A stretch of 64,000 bases of DNA from Ceratothoa steindachneri (GCA_963969495.1 OZ018326.1:181637653-181701652), one strand, 5' to 3'; shown: positions 49,600 to 61,066, counted from the stretch's first letter. Translations and numbers: made by a program. Notes: generated by a model not told the origin, from the sequence alone.

Positions 49600-50140
49600 G
49601 TATGTAAATAAAATATCAACGAACTTGTCACGTTACTAATTACGTTACAAAAAATTTGTAATGAATTTTCAAAGAATTTGTAACCTTACTAATTCGTTAG
49701 CAATGTAAAAATATATAACATTTTCTAAGAATTTTAAACATTAGTAACTCGTTATCAATATAAATATAAAACGAATTTGAAACTAGAATCATTCGTTACA
49801 ATGTAAAAAGTATATAAAGTATTTGTAACTTACTAATTAGTTGCGAATTTAAAAGCTATGTAATGGATTTGTAGTGTAAAAAAAATGTTCCGCACGTATA
49901 AAATACATACAGTATGTAATTAATTTATAACATTACTATTTCGTTACTGATGTATAAAATAGTGGACGAAGTTTCAATGAATTTGTAACTGTACTCACTC
50001 GTTACCAATTAAAAAGTATGTTCAGACTTTTCAGAGAATTAATAACGTTATTAATTTGTTACAATGTAACAGGTAACGAATTCCTTACCAATGTAAGAAT
50101 TATGCAATGAATTTTCACTGAATGCAACATTACTGATTCT
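49600..50140 (+). repeat. Diverged ~45-60 bp satellite, left block
   Basis: Imperfect units around GAATTTGTAACGTTACTAAT and TCGTTACCAATGTAAAAAGT. The same unit occurs at 52530-53080 on the far side of the family A gene. Confidence 0.8.
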
Positions 50141-50619
50141 TTCACCAAAAGGATAAATAACACTGTAGAACAATGAAAAACCTTGGAAATGAGAATAACC
50201 TTTTCTAGAGGTAAGATTTGCGTAAATCACGAATATAACATCCGTCTCTTTCTGCGAGTTTCTCGTAGATTACCATCTTACGTTAAATACACTGATGGTT
50301 CCGTAGGGATTGAATGCAAACAGGATTTGGCCGAAAGTGACAACTCTAAAAGTCATAAACGGATTTTGATATAATTTTAATGGGGCTGTTTCTAAGGTAT
50401 TTGTCAACCTAACCTATGAAATTTATCAAAGTATACTCAATAATATTTTAGACATATGGGTCCAAATCCGTGGTAAATCTTACGTAACGCTTGGTAATTT
50501 TGTAACTTACTATAAATGCTTCCTATATTCACTTTATTATTTAATATTTGTTGCTTTTAACTATTTATATTATTTTTCCCATACTATAGTGTTTTTTCAT
50601 TACAAGAGACAGAGCTAAA

Positions 50620-52265
50620 ATGACTAGAGGATGCAAAAATTCCCTACACAGTTTCTGCAATATATGTATGTGGATCATTTACATTAAGACAATACAAGAG
50701 ACAGTTGACGAAAAATGTAAAGAAACTTTATGAGCTGTACCCGGACAAACGCCGGGCACCGCCCATATGTTGTGTCAGGTGTACAACTCCCCTTTCTGCC
50801 TGGGTGAAAGGCAAATGGCCTAGCCTCATGTTTGGCGTACCAATTGTCGGGAGGGAGCCAAAGGACCATTTAACGGATTGCTACTTATACTTAACAGATT
50901 TTAAAGGTGGGTATTCAATGTGTTTGTTTTCTTTTCCGGTCTTTAATATATTTTAAAAAGTTGCATTAACTAAAAAGATCAAAATACATACTATGTTGTA
51001 CTTCCACTATTTCTGCAAGTGATCACAGCCAGTAATATCCATTTTCAGTCTAATTTTACTTTATTTGACGTCAGATCGCAACAGAAAATGCCAGAAATAT
51101 ATCATGTATCCAGATCTCGAGTCTGTTATTCGCCCAAGCGATGTCACAAGCAATTCAGACGATTCAGAATCTCCTAATACACCATATGTGGTACAGCTTG
51201 AATCGGACAAGAAACCACACCTCATCACCCAACTGGAACTCAATAATCTAGTTCGTGATCTAACACTTACTAAGCAACAGAGTGAACTCCTGGCCTCACG
51301 TCTGCAACAATGGAACCTGTTGGATGAACATCCTCGAATTACAGTATTTAGAAAGCGTTCTGCAGATCTACAGCAATTCTTCACTTTTGAAAACAGCTTG
51401 AATTATTGTAATGATATCAGAGGCCTATTCAATGCCTTTGAGATGGCGGATGAACCAAATGATTGGAGTTTATTCTTAGATGTACTCTTTACAGCATAAA
51501 AGCGGTTCTGTTACTTTTATTCTAGACCGCTTAAGTTACAAGGAGCATGAGTGGCTACTTTGTGCAGACTTGAAAGTAGAAGCCCTACTTAATGGGCTAA
51601 AAACTGAATACACAAGTAGGGTCAGATCAAAACATTATCCACGCTCAGAATGGTAACCTCGGGAAACTTCGACGCCTGGAGGCCATAATGTAATTGATGA
51701 GGAACTAGTTAAGAAGGAGAAAATCATTTTTCCATTAAGGTAGATATAGCTAGGCCTAATGAAGCAATTTACCAAAGCACTGCAACATAACAAGCTATGT
51801 TTCCAGTACCTCAAAGCGATCTCCCCTAAACCAGTGATGTCAAGATTAACGAAGGCATATTCCTAGGCCCTCAGATTCGTCAACTTATAGCTGATGAGGA
51901 CTTCGAGGCGACAATGGATGAAACTGGGCTAGCGGCCTGGCATGCATTCAAAGGTGTATTTAAAGAACTTCTGGGAAAGCACCAAGAGGCCCAGCGCGAG
52001 CGTATAGTGGAGAGCCTAATCAAGTGCTACGAAGATCTTGGATGCAATATATCCCTGAAGATACACTTTCTTCCTTCTCATTTGTCCTTCTTCCCAGAGA
52101 ATGCAGGAGGTGTGACTGATGAACATGGAGAGAAGTTCCATAAAAATATAGCGTCAATGGAAAACAGGCATAAGGGAAAATAGAGCCATGATATGCTGGC
52201 TGAATTCTGTTGGAACCTGAAGCATGACACACCTGAGACGTCTTACAAACGAAGAAGTAAATACT
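50620..52265 (+). pseudogene. Family A TE-associated gene, best copy, with predicted intron
   Basis: ATG at 50620 starts MTRGCKNSLHSFCN. After one frameshift comes YVCGSFTL and TKNVKKLYELYPDK, then PPICCVRCTTPLSAWVKGKW and REPKDHLTDCYLYLTDFK, a Cys-rich zinc-binding N-terminus. A predicted intron follows. Exon 2 reads DRNRKCQKYIMYPDLESVIR, an acidic stretch, LNNLVRDLTLTKQQSELLAS, RLQQWNLLDEHPRI and a stop near 51497. After a broken middle, the tail (51914-52183) reads CYEDLGCNISLKIHFLPSHL and VTDEHGEKFHKNIASMENRH. I recognise the uncharacterised protein family but not its biochemical role. Three dispersed copies in 35 kb mean it is mobile. Confidence 0.7.
50907..51074 (+). other. Predicted spliceosomal intron in family A gene
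   Basis: AAAG|GTGGGT at 50906/50907 is a good donor and GACGTCAG|AT at 51074/51075 a fair acceptor. Joining them keeps phase 1 and gives TDFKDRNRKCQKYIMYPDLE. This is the continuous sequence expected in the family, whereas reading through gives GGYSM and then stops. Length 168 bp. Confidence 0.55.
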
Positions 52266-52529
52266 AAAATGTTGGTTAATACATTATATAATGCTAACAA
52301 ATAGGATGATTTATTATATATTCATGAATTAATTACAATGGACATATTTAATCTGAATTTGGGAGCGAAATAAATTTATGGTATCATAGAAATCGGTATC
52401 AATTGCATAATTATTAAAAAGGTAATTTAGAAGAAAATGTTACGTGTCATCAAATTAGAATTCAGCACACTCAACTTCATAATAAAATCTACATGAGATC
52501 TATATTTTTCTTCTTGACCCTGAAATTTG

Positions 52530-53080
52530 TTGTATAGTGTTATTAACAAATTTTCAATGAACTCGTAATTTTTTTAATTAGCTACTAATGTAAAAAGTAA
52601 TGAATTAAAAAATAGAATCGTACTCCTTCGTTAATAAAGTAAAAGAAATATTTAACGAGTTTGTAACGTTACTAATTACTTATCAATCTAAAACTAAACA
52701 TATATGAATTTTCAATGAATTTATGACATTGTCTATGCAAAAAGGTAAAGAATTTATAACGATGGTAATTCTTAACCAATATAAAAAGTCTCACAGGAAC
52801 TGTCAATGAATTTGTAACGTTACTTCTTCTTTAACCATTAAGAATATATCCAACTTTCAAAAAATTTGTAACGTTACTTATTCTTCACCACCATTAGTAA
52901 TATATAACAAATTCCTAACGTTACTAGTTTTGTCTTACTGTATAATGGCTGGTCAAGGAATTTCTAGCATTACTAATTCGTTGCGAATCTAAAGAGTAGG
53001 ATTTTTTTTTTGACAAATTTGCATTGTTACTAGTTCGTTACCAATAAAATAAGTATGCAACGGAATTTCACAATTAAGTT
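52530..53080 (+). repeat. Diverged ~45-60 bp satellite, right block
   Basis: The same unit as 49600-50140 (AATTTGTAACGTTACTAATT and relatives), again highly diverged. Confidence 0.8.
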
Positions 53081-53469
53081 AGTTGTTAGAGTATTTAATA
53101 CCATGAAAGTGTCAGGTGTAGCTTAGTAAATCATGATTCAGGTGACATTTCGTGGACTGCGTGTCTTCCGTGTCCAAAACATGCAAGTGTGTCTGCCTCA
53201 ACTAGGGAGGTCTGGTAAGTTATGGGAAGGTGCTTACCTAAGTATCTTCCTGACTGCCTTAAGTATTCCGGTGTTTACCCCTTTCTGACTATACCGGGTG
53301 TCCCAGAAAAAAGTTAACCGTACTTTGAATTAGCAAAACTATTGGAGAATTTTTGGTCTTGCCAAAAGTGTTTTATTTACCAACTATTTATCTGTCGATT
53401 CTGGAAATTTCTTTAAATTCCCTTTTATGATATTGATACAATAATGGGTTTAGTGGAGACTATCAAAAT

Positions 53470-54560
53470 TATGTTTCACAAACTTTATTAAGACTGGCAG
53501 TATTAAACAAGTACAAGATTCATTTGAACAACGTTTTCTAGGTCGGCACCCACCAAGCAAGCCCGCACTTTGGAAAAAGGTTCGCAAATACCAACATGAA
53601 GGAACATCCTTAAATCTAAATAAAGGTCGTTCGGGTCGTATGAGAACCATAAGAACAACAGAAAATATCGAAAATGTTCAGATGACACTTCTTCAAAATC
53701 CACATGTATCAGTCAGAAAAAATGGATTACAATGGTCAAAGTCATCATTTAACCGCATTATTAAACATGACTTAAAATGACATCCCTATAAGATTCATGC
53801 AATATACCAGCTTCTTGAAACTGATTTTCCTTGTAGACAATTCGTCGAATGGCCTCTCCATTAACTTTCTCGTTTCTTGGAAAACATTGTGATTGGTGAC
53901 GAGGCAGCCGTAAATCTGGCGGAGTTCAGGGAAGGTCCTTTCGTTGATCATGCTCAGGTAGGCAGCACCATTCAAGTTATTCTCGTAAAAGAATGGGCCG
54001 ACAAGATAGCCATTCCCGCATATTCCGATCCACAGAGACACTACTGAAAAATACGTGTGCCATAACATTCGGCAATATGCACCGCTGAACTCTCCCCCCC
54101 CCCCCATCATTCAACTTTGACACACGTATTTTTTTAGCAGAGTGTCTCTATGGATCGGAATATGCGGGAATGGCTATCTTGTCGGCCCATTGTTTTACGA
54201 GAATAACTTGAATGGTGCTGCCTACCTGAGCATGATCAACGAAAGGACCTTCCCGGAACTCCGCCAGATTTACGGCAATCAATTCAATAAACTTTGGTGG
54301 ATTCAGGACGGCGCACCAGCTCATAGACAGCTTGCTGTAAGAACAAAACTAAGAGAAACGTTTGACAACCGCATTGTCACGCTAAATCATGCAATTGAAT
54401 GGCCCTCAAGATCCCCTGACCTAACAACGTGTGATTATTTCTTATGAGGATATCTAAAGGATAAAGTGTATTCTACTCTACCACAAAGCATCAACCAGTT
54501 AAGAGACAGTATCACACGTGAAGTCAATAGATTTAAGGAAAATCACAAGTTAATCAAAAA
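53470..54560 (+). pseudogene. Transposase (DUF4817/DDE_3 type) with inverted internal duplication
   Basis: The N-terminal part reads FIKTGSIKQVQDSFEQRFLG and NLNKGRSGRMRTIRTTENIE, a helix-turn-helix region of the DUF4817 type. LLETDFPCRQFVEW and ENIVIGDEAAVNLAEF follow; the latter is the first catalytic Asp region. The order then breaks. The next stretch is on the minus strand (54060-53910: SLWIGICGNGYLVGPFFYEN) and is repeated on the plus strand (54125-54282). The plus strand then continues LWWIQDGAPAHRQLAVRTKL (second Asp) and WPSRSPDLTTCDYFL (third Asp), with a stop after it. The inversion destroys the reading frame. Confidence 0.85.
53910..54282. repeat. Inverted duplication inside the transposase
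   Basis: Arms of about 150 bp (53910-54060 and 54125-54282) are inverted copies. The ~60 bp spacer contains a run of 13 C (near 54095-54107). The arms differ at few positions, so the duplication is younger than much of the element's decay, or both arms have aged together. Confidence 0.85.
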
Positions 54561-54949
54561 AGTTGTTCAATAAATGCGATCAAAGGCGCAACTGTGCTTG
54601 GAAAGAAATGGACGACATGTGGAAGGAAATGATACTTAGAAAATTAAAAAAATGAATTTGTATTACCCATATGAAGAGGTGTTTTTGTTAAAAATGGATT
54701 TAAATATATTTGTTAATTTTAAAGTTCGAAGTTTCATTATTTTACTTCCTTGCGCAAACATAATTTTGATGGCCTTCACTAAACCCATTAGTGTATCAAT
54801 ACCGTAATAGGGAATTTAATGAAATTTCCAGAATAGACAGATAAATAGTTGATAAATTTGTTTTGTTTTACAAGACTCAAAAATCTCCAATAGATTTTGA
54901 GTTATCCTAATTCAAATTACCGTTAACTTTTTTCTGGGACACCTTGTAT

Positions 54950-56390
54950 ATAATGGCGGGCAGTTTCATTGAATTACCCAAATTTGTTTTGAACCAATGA
55001 GTAAGCATTTGGTGCGGCTGATTCTTTTCCTGCCCAATTAAGGAAAGGTAGGAGAACGCACGTTAAAATTTCTCTCTGATTGGTGAATTGTTTTGAAACT
55101 ATATTAAAAGAAGTGTTTCGAATATGTGGGGTTGTGCTGGAATCAATTTAACTTTAAAGATAGAAAACAAGTTGCATTCGACATTCTCTGACAGAAATTC
55201 ATAAGTGGAAATTGATTGTATCCCATAAGGTCTTAAGGTTGTTTGTTTGTTCTGGTCACTACTAATGTTTTTTCTATTATTTTACCAACTATTTATAAAT
55301 CAGAACTTTGTATAAACATTATTGGATTAACACTACATTACACTTTAGGCAAAAAGTGGAGGGCTAATTTTGAATGATACGCGTTTTAGGGTACTAAAGT
55401 CTGTACTATTTCCCCTCATTTGTAACACGATTTGTTTACGATTTTTCATCTCATCACAATGCCATTTTCATTATGGAAATACTCGTATGTTCATACCATT
55501 TAGGATTATTCTCACTCATAACCTCTTTCACAACTTTCCGTTTACCATAAATAACTTAGCCATTTGTTCCTTGTATTTTTCACAGCCAAATCTCTCTTAA
55601 ATTATCCATTTGCATAGCTCTTATTTTTATCTTTTCTTTTCATCCCATATTCGGGTCTCACTCTTATATAGTTAGGTTCATTCTTTGCACATTTAGCTTC
55701 ATACTGTATGTGCTAAGAATTAGCAACATCTAACCAAAACTAACTCAATCTGACCTAACCAATGTTTTGGTCAGACTCTTATGAAAGATCGCTTCTTATG
55801 AAAGCCTCTCTTCTGTAAATAGAGTTCAACATCTTCCATGCAAGTTATCTCTGGTTAATTGATAAATAAACATCTTAGACTTCTAAACAGCTGATATATT
55901 ATTTAATCAAAGAACTAATCGCTCTTCCTCTGCCACGCTTTGTATATTCAGCCACATAGCTGAGACCGCGCGATTGAGGCCCCTTTCAGCGAGAAATGCG
56001 CCGATTAAACCGAAAGGACCCGAAAATTCTATATAATGTAGTATATTTTGCTGAACGAAATTTTGGTAAGATTTCATTTATAAAAAGTCTAATTTTTCTT
56101 AAAAGACTTTTCATATGGTACACCGTTATACTTATCACTTCAGAGATGTAATACTGCAGCAATTTCAGTTGCCAAAGAGAATCGAATTATGGATATGAGT
56201 AAACTGCCTAATTGTTTGTACGATCAACATTAGCGTTTAGAATCCCCAATCAGAATTATTGGAGTCTAATCAGGAAGAGCCCAACAGTTATCCAGCCAAC
56301 CTCAAGCAAAGGGGTTCCCCGGGTAGACTATTACACTTGGCACCTTATTTTCCTATTGTTCCTGGTAGTCTCCGACTAGATTTAGACTTC
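54950..56390. other. Unassigned AT-rich sequence
   Basis: No supported gene. A 76-codon frame (55370-55600) is unremarkable. Confidence 0.45.
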
Positions 56391-56975
56391 TTATGTTTTA
56401 TTTATTATCAACATCTTCCCTCTAATCATTGTTCTCCGCTTTACTTCCAAACTCATTCTAATCGATTTTTCTTGACTCGCGGCTAAATTAAAAATAGGGT
56501 CGCGACCTGATCTTGGCCCAGATAGATAAGGTGCTTTAGTACCTTCCCTCTCCGCCCCTGTCAGGGATGGTCTTTTGAACCTGCTTTCAATCTTTCCAAA
56601 CTTTCCCGTTCTACTGACGTCCAATTTTCTTTTATAATTGTATATTTTTACACCTGCACGGGGATGCTTCTTTAGTTTCAAAGGCAAAGCAACAATATAC
56701 TTTTTATCAACCGTCAGAGGCCCGATTTTCTCACTTATCCACTTTCTTTTAAATTTTCCCCAAACATTTTCTTTTTTCTCTCCAAATGAGATAAGTTTAA
56801 GCCAATAATTTATTAGTTCTTGAAAGGAAGTATCTTTGCTTCTCTCCTTTCTACCTAAAATATATGGTAGTCTTAATCCACAAATGTTGACATAAAGCTT
56901 ATGAATCAAGTATCTTAATCTGGTTATGGCGAGTTGTTCATAAGTGTTTTTGCCGGGCGGCTTAATAAGGGTCAT
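56391..56975 (-). CDS. Unrecognised basic 194-residue ORF
   Basis: An uninterrupted minus-strand frame from ATG at 56975. It starts MTLIKPPGKNTYEQLAITRL and is strongly basic, with clusters such as KLKKHPRAGVKIYNYKRK and SRFKRPSLTGAEREG. There are no membrane segments or signal peptide. I do not recognise it as a transposon protein or a host family. It is the longest ATG-started frame here that is neither repeat nor known element, and it lies in AT-rich DNA where a frame of this length is uncommon by chance. It could be an exon of a host gene, a decayed retroelement ORF1 or a chance frame. Confidence 0.35.
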   Translation of the reverse strand: MTLIKPPGKNTYEQLAITRLRYLIHKLYVNICGLRLPYILGRKERSKDTSFQELINYWLKLISFGEKKENVWGKFKRKWISEKIGPLTVDKKYIVALPLKLKKHPRAGVKIYNYKRKLDVSRTGKFGKIESRFKRPSLTGAEREGTKAPYLSGPRSGRDPIFNLAASQEKSIRMSLEVKRRTMIRGKMLIINKT

Positions 56976-58310
56976 TGGAAGTTAGCCGAACCCACCTAAG
57001 AACTTATTGTATGTGGTTAGTATAACAATAAGTAGCCACGTGGGAAAAGCTCTTCATCTACGCTCTTCATTCACTCGTTTGGCGTGGCTGAAGAGCGTTC
57101 CACAGGTGTGCCCGATGCAGTGTGAAGAATTATACTCATTGCTATACTAATCGTATACTATCATTGCGTACATTGCAGTTTACCTAATTTATCGTATGCC
57201 AGCAAATTATGCATCAATTTGTCTCAGAATATCAAAATGAGTTCACATTTTATGCAACATTATTTTTGTAATTCCAAAGAAGGGAAGGCCCAAGCGTGCC
57301 CCTAAATGTCCGAAATACTTCTTTTATTATATTTTACAAGCACTTCATTAATCAAGAAAGAAATTTGAACATACTTCCTCATATCTTTAATTAATTGGGC
57401 AGAAAAAGAATTAGCCACACCCACAAGTACTCATTTGGTCAGAAAGTAATTTGTAGAAAATCGATTGACATGAGCAACTACTCTTGACTGTATCATCCCT
57501 TTATTTCCCTTTCCTTATTATTCAGCTCAAATTTGATTTTCTCTAGTAGTATGAAACATCTAATAATAAATAACGTAGATAGAGTAAATACTAAACACTG
57601 ACAATCATATACATTTACACACTTCCACTAAACGCGGTTAGGTTTACAAATACGAAATCAGACATGAAAATACACAGATAGACTGTACTCACGCTTATGT
57701 CTATAAATATATAAGTTTGCATGAATGAAAATCGCACATTGAAAATGAACTTAAATAAGGATACTGAATTAGACGGGCAAACGAATGTGTTGGAGCTTTG
57801 GCGAAAGACCTCCCGGAGTGAAGATGTAAATGAAAGGACGGAAAAGGTAATTTGTGCCTGAGCTAAACAGAATTTTAGAGAACAAACGCGATCAGTAATT
57901 ACCGTATTTAAATTAAGAGCGGATTTAGTTGCGCAACCCAACCGGAAGGTTTAGTTAATTGTACTAAATTGAGAGTTGGAATTAATTGTCTCCGTTTTGG
58001 AATATGTGCAAATCAGTTCGTTTTTTGTATATGCGGGCAAAGATCAATGTTTATTTTATAGTATGGAATTATTCGAACTTCCCTGTGCCCTACATGTTTC
58101 ACTACCGGAAAACTAAAGAAAAATTGGGTCATATATAGAATGGTGAACCCAATTTTGCCATGTCGAGATTATCAACCCATTAATTATATATCTTAAGAAT
58201 AGCGAACGTCTTTTCCTCTATTTTAATATACTCTTCCCCCAGAGTTTTGGGAATTCAATATCATCCCCAAAATCTTTGTGTTAATTTAGGTATCTGAACC
58301 TAGCGTAACT
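56976..58310. other. Unassigned sequence
   Basis: No supported gene. A 108-codon minus-strand frame (57615-57941) has a Phe/Ser/Val-rich composition and no recognisable motif. Confidence 0.45.
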
Positions 58311-58338
58311 TAACCTAACCTAACCTAACCTAACCTAA
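58311..58338 (-). repeat. Interstitial telomere-type repeat (TTAGG)n
   Basis: Five and a half units of TAACC on the plus strand, which is TTAGG on the minus strand, the usual arthropod telomere unit. A partial unit (TAACT) precedes it. Too short to be a real chromosome end. Confidence 0.85.
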
Positions 58339-58582
58339 ATTAAACAAACAGAAAAGAAAGCCCGAGCTGCCGACTTGTTGTGCTTAATCTAATTTTTTCA
58401 ATACATCCATGAATAACATGAATCCAACACCTTAATTTTGGTCTTGATATGTAAAGTATCCAGTTTTTTTAGAGGTTGTGTCTTTAAAGCGTTTGCACTT
58501 GGAGGGGAAGGGGGCATTTCCAACAAACCAATCTAGATTGTTTTGTTTATTAGAACCAGTTCATTCTTTTCAGCACAAGTGA

Positions 58583-59638
58583 GACTTTGTCCTCCAGAAG
58601 CAGGGCAAAAATGACAGTCTGGAACGGGTTTTCACCAAATTTGACTATGTCAAGAAGAGCGAGCCTAAAATTACTCGTGTCAAGAAGAGCGAGCCCAAAA
58701 TTACTCGTGTCAAGAAGAGCGAGGCCAAAATTACTCGTGTCAAGAAGAGCGAACCAAAAATTACTCGTGTCAAGAAGAGCGAGCCCAAAATTAATCGTGT
58801 CAAGAAGAGCGAGGCCAAAATTACTCGTGTCAAGAAGAGCGAACCAAAAATTACTCGTGTCAAGAAGAGCGAGCCCAAAATTACTCGTGTCAAGAAGAGC
58901 GAGACCAAAATTACTCGTGTCAAGAAGAGCGAGACCAAAATTACTCGTGTCAAGAATAGCGAGCCCAAAATTACTCGTGTCAAGAAGAGCGAGCCCAAAA
59001 TTACTCTTGTCAAGAAAAGCGAGCCCAAAATTACTTGTGTCAAGAAGAGCGAGCCCAAAATTACTCGTGTCAAGAAGAGCGAGCCCAAAATTACTCGTGT
59101 CAAGAAGAGCGAGCTCAAAATTACTCGTGTCAAAAAGAGCAAGCCCAAAATTACTCGTGTCACGAAGAGCAAGACCAAAATTACTCGGGTCAAGAAGAGC
59201 GAGCCAAAAATTACTAGTGTCAAGAAGAGCGAGCCCAAAATTACTCGTGTCAAGAAGAGCGAGCCCAAAATTACTCGTGTCAAGAAGAGCGAGACCAAAA
59301 TTACTCGTGTCAAAAAGAGCGAGCCCAAAATTACTCGTGTCAAGAAAAGCGAGCCCAAAATTACTCGTGTCAAGAAGAACGAGCCCAAAATTACTAGTGT
59401 AAAGAAGAGCGAGCCCAAAATTACTCGTGTCAAGAAGAGCGAGCCCAAAATTACTCGTGTCAAGAAGAGCGAGCCCAAAATTACTCGTGTCAAGAAGAGC
59501 GAGCCCAAAATTACTCGTGTCAAGAAGAGCGAACCAAAAATTACTCGTGTCAAGAAGAGCGATCAGAAATTACTCGTTTTAAGAAAAACAAACCCAAAAT
59601 TACTAGTTTCAAGAAGAGTGAAGAGAAATTACTCGTTT
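58583..59638 (+). CDS. Repeat-encoded open frame, doubtful coding status
   Basis: In the frame of GTC AAG AAG AGC GAG CCC AAA ATT ACT CGT the array reads VKKSEPKITR repeatedly and stays open for about 352 codons. It runs from just after TGA (58580-58582) to TAG at 59636-59638. There is no ATG in this frame before the repeat, so it would need an upstream exon. CCTCCAG at 58591-58597 is a possible acceptor. Unit differences include GAG CCC to GAA CCA and AAG to AAA, both silent in this frame. However, two other frames, one on each strand, are also open for most of the array because the unit length is a multiple of three. A true protein would be a very basic repeat protein. Confidence 0.25.
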
Positions 59639-60050
59639 TAGGAAAAACGAACCCCAAATTACTGGTGACAAGGAGAACGAACCCAACATTATTCGTGTCA
59701 AGAAGAGCGAACAGAAATTACTCCTTTCAAGAATAACGAACTAAAATTTAGTCGTGTCAAGCAGAGCAAACCAAAATTTACTCATGTCAAGAATAGCGAA
59801 GCTAAAATTACTCGTGGCAAGAATAGCAAATCCAAAATTACTCGCATCAAGAAAAGCGAAACCAACATTACTCGTATCAAGCATAGCGAAACCAAAATTA
59901 CTCGTGTCAAAAATAACAAACTCTAAATTACTTGTGTCAAGAATATCAAACCCAAAATTACCCTTTGTCAAGAAGAGCAATCCAAAATTTCTCGTGTCAA
60001 GAAGAGCGAACCCAAAATTACTTGTGTCATGATTAGCGAATCCAAATGTA
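58649..60050 (+). repeat. 30 bp minisatellite
   Basis: Some 31 consecutive units of exactly 30 bp (core CAAGAAGAGCGAGCCCAAAA plus TTACTCGTGT) run from 58649 to about 59578. About 15 more units follow, with 28-31 bp lengths and more changes, to near 60050. A last unit appears in inverted form near 60056-60085 (TTCGTTCTTCTTGAC). The first block is much more uniform than the second. Confidence 0.95.
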
Positions 60051-60089
60051 ATAGGTTCGTTCTTCTTGACATAATTCGGGCTTGAAGGA

Positions 60090-61060
60090 GTATAATGGTC
60101 AGGTCTCTTTTCCTATGGCTGTGTATGTTGTCGCACAATCATGGTGAATAACAACATATCAGCTCTAACTAGGTTGGCAAGAGGGAAATTACTGAATTTG
60201 GTTCATCTGAAAGGATATTATATGAATTTTTGAGAAAGAGAACTGTAACGTTCTTGCAACACAAATATTGCCCAAACAAGATGGAAGATAGTGAGTGAAG
60301 AACCATTTTAACGAGTTTTGTGTACATAGTGAAGAAAAGAAGACAATATAGGATTAACATATAAAAATAAAAGAAAAACAATGACGGATATTGCTATTAA
60401 TTTCCGACCTTTGATTCATTTATAGACAAAGCTGGAGAAACCATATCGGTGACAGCTATATATTGACTCTTCGACCATTTAAAATTGTTCTCAACTTTGC
60501 CACCCTAATATTTCCCTCCATATTTGACAGATTCACGTAGTCAAAAGGTACGCGAAATGTTTTAATGAGACCGAAAAGCGCATCCACCATCTATTATGAT
60601 TTGGAATCTAATGTTTTTCTCTAAGGAATTTGAAAAAAAAGAAGTTTAACAGTGCTTGGTTGACAGTAGTAATTCTAAAATTACCTGATCATTTAATTTT
60701 ATTATACGTTATCTCGCATTTTTTTTTATAATAAAATGATGAATATTTTTGTCAGACTTCTACAGTCATGGCCAAATGTTTTGAGCTTGACCTTCTAGGA
60801 GGCGATCTTGGAGTTCATTTGAAGCACTTATTCACAGGAGCATAACCAGATTTTTAAAGTCATTAATGATCCTAAAAATGATGATCCGTCAAAAATATAA
60901 CCTTATCAACTATCTCCTTGCATTTCAGGCTACTTTAGTGAAGAGCAACAATGGTTACACGCTTTTCTTTGCAAAGAATAATTAAAAAAAATATTACAAA
61001 ATAGATTATAATTACCCAACATCATTCATTTTTCACACATTTGTCGTTATTTTACCTTTT
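60090..61060. other. Unassigned AT-rich sequence
   Basis: No supported gene between the minisatellite and the nested element at the right end. Confidence 0.45.
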
Positions 61061-61066
61061 TGATCG

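Larger units (their letters stand above)
53294..54946 (+). mobile_element. IS630-Tc1-mariner element with long inverted ends
   Basis: The ends begin CCGGGTGTCCCAGAAAAAAG on the left and CAAGGTGTCCCAGAAAAAAG on the right strand, each with TA outside. Similarity between the two ends continues inward for about 175 bp with gaps. The interior carries a decayed transposase whose middle contains an inverted duplication. Length about 1.65 kb. Confidence 0.88.

Noticed and set aside
57615..57941. Minus-strand 108-codon frame
   Set aside because: Phe/Ser/Val-rich composition is typical of chance frames in AT-rich DNA, with no motif or context.
58645..59553. Minus-strand 302-codon frame (and a 271-codon plus frame) in the minisatellite as separate genes
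   Set aside because: A 30 bp stop-free unit opens several frames at once. There is no start context or non-repeat domain, so they are treated as one repeat.
58649..59578. The regular 30 bp array as a CRISPR array
   Set aside because: The whole unit repeats with no variable spacers, and the context is animal DNA.
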